The position numbers and the translations under genes are program-made. From Candidatus Omnitrophota bacterium (GTDB lineage: Bacteria; Omnitrophota; Gorgyraeia; Aquiviventales; Aquiviventaceae), in NCBI GenBank assembly GCA_020057015.1, contig JAGVGS010000166.1, positions 1 through 7,563 on the forward strand: a stretch of 7,563 bases of DNA, written 5' to 3'. This document shows, piece by piece, positions 5,601-7,563 of this stretch. A model generated the notes under the pieces. It was not told the origin of the DNA, did not search any database, and saw nothing but the letters and a program-made list of their open reading frames with translations. The first letter of the stretch is position 1; each line of letters starts with the position of its first letter.

Positions 5601-6549
5601 CGTCGAGCTGCCAAGACACATCGAGCGCATGGCCCACCGGCCGCAAGGGGGTCAGCTGAAACACTTGCGCGCCGGTGCGCAGCAGCAGCAGCGAACCGGC
5701 GGGCGGGGTCACGGCATCAATCGAGTTCACGAAATGATAGAGCCGCCGCACCAACTGCTCGCTGTTCACCGCGCCGTAGGGCTGGGCCGGGTTGCGCATT
5801 TTGGACGTCGTGGTCGGACGAAACACGCCCGTGGTGAATCCCAGTGCGCCCTCAAAAACGCCCACGCCGGGTGTCCCGGCCGTGATCCAGGGCAGCCACT
5901 TGACGAGTGCGGGATTGCTTTCTGTGGTCACATTCGGATAGGCCGGCTCGGCCCCGGCATACGCGCCCCCAGGGGGAGTGTCGTGCTCATCGCCTAGTTG
6001 GCCGAACACATGGCCGAACTCATGCAAGGCGAGATCATGCACCCCCGCGGCTTGCGCCACGGTGATGATTTGGCCGGCACTGCTGGAGCCTGGCAACAGA
6101 TCATTGACCAGCACCACGATCACCTCGGCTATCGCTGGCGCGCTGGCCGCTGCCGCTAGGGTCTTCGTCGCATCGGCGCACACCGCCGAGGCCACCCCGC
6201 CGCAGCCGTAGGCGCTATCCAGCGCCGTGTCCACGAACGTCGCGGTGTCGGGATGATCAGCGCCAGACTGCGCGCTGATGACATCGACGCGATGCACGTT
6301 GAGGTAGGGCTGGTAGGCGTCAAACGGAGACGTGCTGAAGAGCGCGCCGGCCCATGCCGCGGCATCGGCGGCAAACTGGGGCAGTTGGGCCGCGGTATAT
6401 CCATCGCCCAAAACCACCACGTCCAGCCGGTTGGCGGGATCGCCGTTGGCCGCGATCGTCGTGCTGTCCCAGGCTCCTGCTCCCGTCGGCAGCAACAGCA
6501 GGCCGGCCAGGCTCAGCGTTCCGCGGGCGCAGGCCCGGGAGCGCGTCAT
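2626..6549 (-). CDS. Secreted M64 metallopeptidase-SGNH hydrolase fusion with three beta-sandwich and two FN3 modules
   Basis: This is a 1307-residue exported two-enzyme protein. Residues 1-26 form a Sec signal peptide (basic start, LSLAGLLLLPTGAGA core, cut after AGA) with no lipobox. Residues 35-280 are a peptidase M64 (IgA-peptidase family) domain with HEFGH (176-180) followed by DEHD (187-190). Residues 281-370 look Ig-like. Then come A1 (376-545), FN3 (552-643), A2 (654-822), FN3 (829-920) and A3 (928-1095). Residues 1098-1307 are an SGNH esterase resembling the XynB/CE3 group, with S1107, G1157, N1192 and H1286. The A modules look like CBM6/35-type carbohydrate-binding folds (inference). 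No C-terminal anchor or sorting signal is visible, so the product is probably released or periplasmic. The start ATG overlaps the upstream stop as ATGA, implying translational coupling with the 154-aa gene; only a weak AGG lies upstream. The substrate is unknown. A role on glycoproteins or acylated glycans is inferred. The IgA name is historical and not evidence of a host. Confidence 0.93.
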   Translation of the reverse strand: MTRSRACARGTLSLAGLLLLPTGAGAWDSTTIAANGDPANRLDVVVLGDGYTAAQLPQFAADAAAWAGALFSTSPFDAYQPYLNVHRVDVISAQSGADHPDTATFVDTALDSAYGCGGVASAVCADATKTLAAAASAPAIAEVIVVLVNDLLPGSSSAGQIITVAQAAGVHDLALHEFGHVFGQLGDEHDTPPGGAYAGAEPAYPNVTTESNPALVKWLPWITAGTPGVGVFEGALGFTTGVFRPTTTSKMRNPAQPYGAVNSEQLVRRLYHFVNSIDAVTPPAGSLLLLRTGAQVFQLTPLRPVGHALDVSWQLDGVPISTGETLTLQGFDASVGVHQLQLIVRDFSPFVLSAPSPAASATRTWTINVLKQAFDESGGQVVIDAEHTDSRIARGGQDWLLRTSPTGYAAEGFLQALPDTGVSRNTGYTTTSPEAVYHVQVNTPGTYYVWVRGYALDGTDDSVHTGLDGLVTPSAVAMNGFTRGAWGWTRMTMGATPATLTIGTAGLHTVHLWMREDGLRVDRLLLRTDASATPPTGLGPAESVRIGEAPDTTSPVLSAITVTGITASAATITWTTNEPASSLGEYGTTPALGTPLPSDAALVTQHSISLQNLAASTTYHYQVRSIDAANNAAGSAIQTFTTPAPPADPGAFIESSGQLVIETEHYETKLMRSNHEWALRVDKAGFAGSGYMQAEPDTGASINTGFASTSPELIYRAQFATPGTYYLWIRGQALGGTDDSLHAGVDGQAVASADGINNITRNAWGWTQSTIDGPPATLTISTAGVHTIHLWMREDGLRVDRLLLRTDASATPPTGQGPAESPQGSGTDTTSPVITQVAASGVTSAAATVTWTTNEAATSQVEYGLTTAYGALTPLDAAQVTAHSVALSSLAPGTLYHYRVHSRDAANNAAVSADAEFTTVAQSVNFFEYSGQVVIDAEHADSRIARGGKSWQLQSAQSGYAGSGYLQALPDTGANLTVGYAATSPEAIFQVQFETPGTYYVWLLGYAVNGSDDSAHVGVDGQAVTSADGISNVPRGSWGWTQSTVDGPPATLTISTAGVHTIHLWMREDGLRVDRLLLRQSSATTAPAGIGPTESSIKRRIMPFGASITKGSGDPDGFGYRNYLQDQLGVGTVEMVGTFQNPPSHPLYDVDHEGVGGNNTADAKARVPGALPLAFPQPNAAGSAVLVHIGTNDVGSTPLSQSMQNIEDSIALIEAYDASLAVHVALLAPNTEPASDDLHTQFNTELRQRLLALQAGHPNVYIVDINAVFKANPNWATEYFDDHPTHPNDTGYALMAGEWAASLQAAE
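2629..3258 (-). other. SGNH hydrolase domain, XynB/CE3-like (residues 1098-1307)
   Basis: Block I is RIMPFGASITKGSG (1100-1113), with nucleophile S1107; GAS in place of GDS is common in the CE3/XynB-like group. Block II is VDHEGVGGNNT (1150-1160), with G1157 as likely oxyanion glycine. Block III is VHIGTNDVG (1187-1195), with N1192. Block V is YFDDHPTHPNDTGYALMA (1279-1296), with H1286. Members of this group are esterases that often remove acetyl groups from polysaccharides. The acidic partner at the usual three residues before the histidine is H1283 here, with D1282 and D1281 just before, so the triad geometry deserves checking. Confidence 0.9.
3265..3768 (-). repeat. A3: third carbohydrate-binding-like module (residues 928-1095)
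   Basis: It runs from EYSGQVVIDAEHADSRIARGG cut here to E928-G948, through TYYVWLLG (998-1005), where the usual R of W-V-R is replaced by L, then GSDDSAHVGVDG (1010-1021), RGSWGWT (1035-1041) and HLWMREDGLRVDRLLLR (1063-1079). Its N-terminal part resembles A1 (DSRIARGG in both) while its C-terminal part resembles A2, so it is a mosaic. It leads directly into the SGNH domain without an FN3 spacer. Confidence 0.78.
3323..3438 (-). repeat. Near-identical 116-nt DNA repeat, copy in A3
   Basis: These 116 bases match 4145-4260 at 114 positions by hand alignment. The first 92 bases are identical and the two differences are at 3415 and 3417. The copies are offset by exactly 822 bp, or 274 codons. 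The segment encodes the closing strands of module A3. Confidence 0.95.
3790..4065 (-). other. Second fibronectin type III-like domain (residues 829-920)
   Basis: It repeats the layout of the first FN3: DTTSPVITQVAASGVTS (828-844), AATVTWTTNEAATS with W851, LAPGTLYHYRVHSRDAANN (890-908), ending FTTV. The repeated unit is therefore A plus FN3, about 274-278 residues long. Confidence 0.85.
4084..4590 (-). repeat. A2: second carbohydrate-binding-like module (residues 654-822)
   Basis: This module has the same plan as A1: ESSGQLVIETEH (654-665), TYYLWIRG (724-731), GTDDSLHAGVDG (736-747), RNAWGWT (761-767) and HLWMREDGLRVDRLLLR (789-805). Its C-terminal third is almost identical in DNA to that of A3 (4145-4260 against 3323-3438). 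The linker RTDASATPPTGxGPAES is shared with A1. Confidence 0.78.
4145..4260 (-). repeat. Near-identical 116-nt DNA repeat, copy in A2
   Basis: Partner of 3323-3438. The equivalent part of A1 (4979-5094) has the same length but differs at roughly 25 of 116 positions by hand count, so A2 and A3 became alike more recently than A1. Confidence 0.95.
4621..4896 (-). other. First fibronectin type III-like domain (residues 552-643)
   Basis: The domain starts DTTSPVLSAITVTGITA (551-567) and continues AATITWTTNEPASS. It ends with LAASTTYHYQVRSIDAANN (613-631) and FTTP. These are the usual FN3 landmarks: an early tryptophan in strand B (W574) and the L-x-x-x-T-x-Y-x-Y strand E/F motif. It acts as a spacer between modules A1 and A2. 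Confidence 0.85.
4915..5424 (-). repeat. A1: first carbohydrate-binding-like beta-sandwich module (residues 376-545)
   Basis: First of three A modules. It begins ESGGQVVIDAEH (376-387), has the core SPEAVYHVQVNTPGTYYVWVRG (432-453, given by its ends), then GTDDSVHTGLDG (458-469), RGAWGWT (483-489), and closes with HLWMREDGLRVDRLLLR (511-527). The order (an acidic E-H strand, W-V-R, D-D-S, G-hyd-D-G, W-G-W, then R-E-D-G-L-x-x-D-R) resembles CBM6/35/malectin-like modules seen in secreted enzymes. This copy is the most diverged of the three in DNA. Ligand binding is inferred. Confidence 0.75.
5440..5709 (-). other. Ig-like spacer domain (residues 281-370)
   Basis: Alternating hydrophobic strands with a W-x-L-D-G-V-P-I turn (313-320) and a closing VHQLQLIVRDFSPF...TWTINV pattern suggest a small Ig/PKD-like beta-sandwich. 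It links the peptidase to the first A module. The fold is inferred from the strand pattern only. Confidence 0.55.
5710..6447 (-). other. Peptidase M64 catalytic domain (residues 35-280 of the fusion)
   Basis: The domain opens with the M64 hallmark LDVVVLGDGYTAAQL (42-56), which corresponds to the family's hydrophobic-G-D-G-Y-T strand. The segment STSPFDAYQPYLNVHRVDV (72-90) follows, matching the usual Pf..Y...fNv pattern. The zinc site is H176-E177-F-G-H180, then GQLGDEHD ending at 190. In this family an acidic DEY/DEH segment follows HEXXH at this spacing and probably supplies further metal or structural contacts. Later SKMRNP (249-254) matches a conserved M-R. C116 and C124 could form a disulphide after export. 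The active site appears intact, so proteolytic activity is expected. Confidence 0.93.
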
Positions 6550-7010
6550 GGAGCCTGAGAGAGCGCGCCGGTCGCCATCGCCTCGAGCGAGACGACACGC
6601 CCTTCGCTATCCAGCTGCGGGCGCAGCAGCCGCAAGAAGGCGATGCGCGCATCCTGCGGCAGCACCACCACGAACGGCACGGGTTGAGCATTCGCTTGCG
6701 CGCCGGTCTCGGTATGCAGCAAGGTCGGATCAGGAATCGGCAGCTGCCCGAGCATTTCATGCAAGCCATCTTCATACTGCAGCAGCCACTCATCGCCTTC
6801 AGGACGACGCTTGACTCTGTGAACCGGCAAGGGCGCTGACTCGCTAGAGACCACAGTGAGCTGGGCTGTCGATGCCTCGTATTGCAGCGTGTAGGCCTGC
6901 CCCTGAGCTGATGGCGAGGACGGCTCTGCCAAGGCCGCCTGCCCAGACCAGGCCAGCATGCCAAGGCTCACTAGTAGACAAATTTTGCGGTGATTTCGTG
7001 TCATGGCCAT
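6546..7010 (-). CDS. Secreted 154-aa protein of unknown function, coupled to the M64-SGNH gene
   Basis: I do not recognise a family. Residues 1-28 form a signal peptide: MAMTRNHRK basic start, ICLLVSLGMLAWSG core, cut after ALA. The single cysteine (C11) is inside the hydrophobic core and is not a lipobox. The mature part of about 126 residues has strand-like segments (YTLQYE 40-45, QLTVVSS 50-56, EWLLQYEDGL 74-83) and ends VPFVVVLPQDARIAFLRLLRP (111-131, given by its ends) plus a short helix-like tail. Its TGA overlaps the ATG of the M64-SGNH gene by four bases, so the two are co-translated. Many M64 peptidases carry a non-catalytic N-terminal beta-sandwich before the protease; this protein could be such a domain on a separate chain (inference, weak). 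The start is uncertain: ATG at 7010 or ATG at 7004 (two codons later), and neither has a Shine-Dalgarno, only CTCTCCCT upstream. Confidence 0.82.
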   Translation of the reverse strand: MAMTRNHRKICLLVSLGMLAWSGQAALAEPSSPSAQGQAYTLQYEASTAQLTVVSSESAPLPVHRVKRRPEGDEWLLQYEDGLHEMLGQLPIPDPTLLHTETGAQANAQPVPFVVVLPQDARIAFLRLLRPQLDSEGRVVSLEAMATGALSQAP

Positions 7011-7026
7011 AGGGAGAGACTCATAA

Positions 7027-7112
7027 GTAAAATAAGCAGGAAAGGTGCCAAGTTCTACGAGATCAAGAGTTTATAAGATCGGGAAGGAAAGATGCAGGAT
7101 GGGTTATTTTAC
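7027..7112. repeat. Spaced 9-bp perfect inverted repeat
   Basis: GTAAAATAA at 7027-7035 recurs as its exact reverse complement TTATTTTAC at 7104-7112, with 68 bp between the arms. The left arm ends 16 bp from the 154-aa start codon. It could be a paired regulator site or a chance product of AT-rich sequence. Confidence 0.6.
7070..7075 (-). promoter_or_regulatory. Candidate -10 hexamer for the secreted operon
   Basis: The minus strand reads TATAAA inside ATCTTATAAACTC. Upstream at 17 bp is CCTGCA, a poor -35. If used, the transcript would start near 7063, leaving a leader of about 53 nt before the 154-aa gene. Confidence 0.3.
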
Positions 7113-7159
7113 TACATATTGGTGGCCTAGGTGCTGTTTTTATACTTCTTAGCGCCGGG

Positions 7160-7563
7160 TTACACGCCCAGATACGGGCCGTAGCGCTTGAGCCACGCCA
7201 CGGCTTCGCGGTACGCCGGGCAATGGGCGGCGATCAGCGCCCAGAACCGCGGCGAATGGTTCATTTCCCGACGGTGCGCCAGCTCGTGCAACACTACGTA
7301 TGCCAGCACCGCCGGAGGGGCCATCACCAGCCGGTAATTAAAGCTGAGAGCGCCCTGCGTCGAGCAGCTGCCCCAACGCGCGCGCTGATCACGTACCTGC
7401 AACCGGGTCCACGTCACTCCCAACGAAGTAGCCCAAGCGCTCGCTTGGGTCGCACACCAGCGCTGCGCTTGCGCGTAATACCAGCGCTTGAGCAGCCGCC
7501 GCGCGCCCTCCAGCGAGGGCCGGCGCATCCGCACGCGCAACAAGCCGGCTTCGCGCGCCACCG
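7160..7563 (-). CDS. YgjP/DUF45-family zinc metalloprotein (M48-like), C-terminal part
   Basis: The gene enters from the right edge, so its 5' end is missing. The visible part is about 134 residues; the family is usually about 220-250. A GTG at 7561 is in frame but is more likely an internal valine. Counting from that codon, the visible motifs are RDQRARWGSCSTQG (57-70), the family's RDQ(R/K)-x-RWGSCS signature; FNYRLVMAPPAVLAYVV (74-90); HELAH (92-96); and NHSPRFW (101-107). This is the H-E-x-x-H...N-H-S-P-x-F-W zinc site of the DUF45/WLM-M48-like group, here with H92, E93, H96 and H102. The C-terminal tail AYREAVAWLKRYG fits the family end. The protein is cytoplasmic and soluble as far as seen. 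E. coli YgjP has been reported as a nucleotide (UTP) pyrophosphatase, while others are annotated as peptidases, so the reaction is uncertain. The stop is 149 bp from the next leftward gene. Confidence 0.9.
   Translation of the reverse strand, partial: VAREAGLLRVRMRRPSLEGARRLLKRWYYAQAQRWCATQASAWATSLGVTWTRLQVRDQRARWGSCSTQGALSFNYRLVMAPPAVLAYVVLHELAHRREMNHSPRFWALIAAHCPAYREAVAWLKRYGPYLGV

Larger units (their letters stand above)
7011..7159 (-). promoter_or_regulatory. AT-rich intergenic region upstream of the secreted two-gene operon
   Basis: These 149 bp are clearly richer in A/T than the rest of the window. They lie between the stop of the DUF45-type gene and the start of the 154-aa gene, both leftward. 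The best minus-strand -10 candidates are TATAAA (7075-7070) and TAAAAT (7111-7106), each five of six to TATAAT but without a good -35. TTGGCA (7051-7046) lies 17 bp from a poor ACTTAT nearer the start. No terminator hairpin is obvious after the DUF45-type stop. The base composition suggests a promoter region, but which element is used cannot be decided by eye. Confidence 0.5.

Noticed and set aside
2626..6549. Inference that the M64 domain is an immunoglobulin A protease of a pathogen
   Set aside because: M64 homologues occur in many environmental bacteria, and nothing in the window indicates a host association. Only the metallopeptidase fold and active site are supported.
6320..6964. A 214-codon minus-strand frame spanning the 154-aa gene and the start of the M64 gene
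   Set aside because: It overlaps two genes that each start with a good signal peptide and are joined by ATGA. The alternative frame has no signal peptide or family motif.

Overview
The window looks like chromosomal DNA of a GC-rich, Gram-negative bacterium. The evidence is a tolQ start (Tol-Pal cell-envelope system), two proteins with Sec-type signal peptides, and a type III glutamine synthetase, a form known mainly from Bacteroidetes, cyanobacteria and several environmental phyla. The phylum cannot be fixed from this sequence alone. I see no transposase, integrase, CRISPR array, tRNA or rRNA.

Layout, left to right. (1) The first 58 codons of tolQ run leftwards off the window (1-174, minus). 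(2) A 263-bp divergent promoter region (175-437) holds a candidate sigma-54 -24/-12 element, a better-looking extended -10 element, and a nested inverted repeat. (3) A complete GSIII gene (438-2552, plus) is closed by a perfect 12-bp stem terminator (2571-2606). (4) Converging on it is a two-gene minus-strand operon. A 154-codon secreted protein of unknown function (6546-7010) overlaps by ATGA a 1307-codon secreted multidomain protein (2626-6549). The large protein runs: signal peptide, M64 metallopeptidase, Ig-like spacer, then A-FN3-A-FN3-A (A being a carbohydrate-binding-like beta-sandwich module), and last an SGNH/CE3-like esterase. (5) An AT-rich 149-bp gap (7011-7159) carries a spaced 9-bp perfect inverted repeat. 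(6) The 3' part of a YgjP/DUF45-type zinc metalloprotein gene (7160-7563, minus) enters from the right edge.

The most interesting item is the 1307-aa protein. It joins a protease and a carbohydrate-esterase-type hydrolase at opposite ends of one exported chain, separated by three putative binding modules. That suggests one enzyme that removes both protein and acyl decorations from a glycoprotein or acylated polysaccharide-protein material (inference). Two of its modules share 114 of 116 nucleotides at the DNA level while the third is clearly diverged, which points to recent duplication or gene conversion. The tightly coupled 154-aa protein is probably its partner. The GSIII gene is separate housekeeping nitrogen assimilation, with promoter hints of nitrogen (sigma-54) control.
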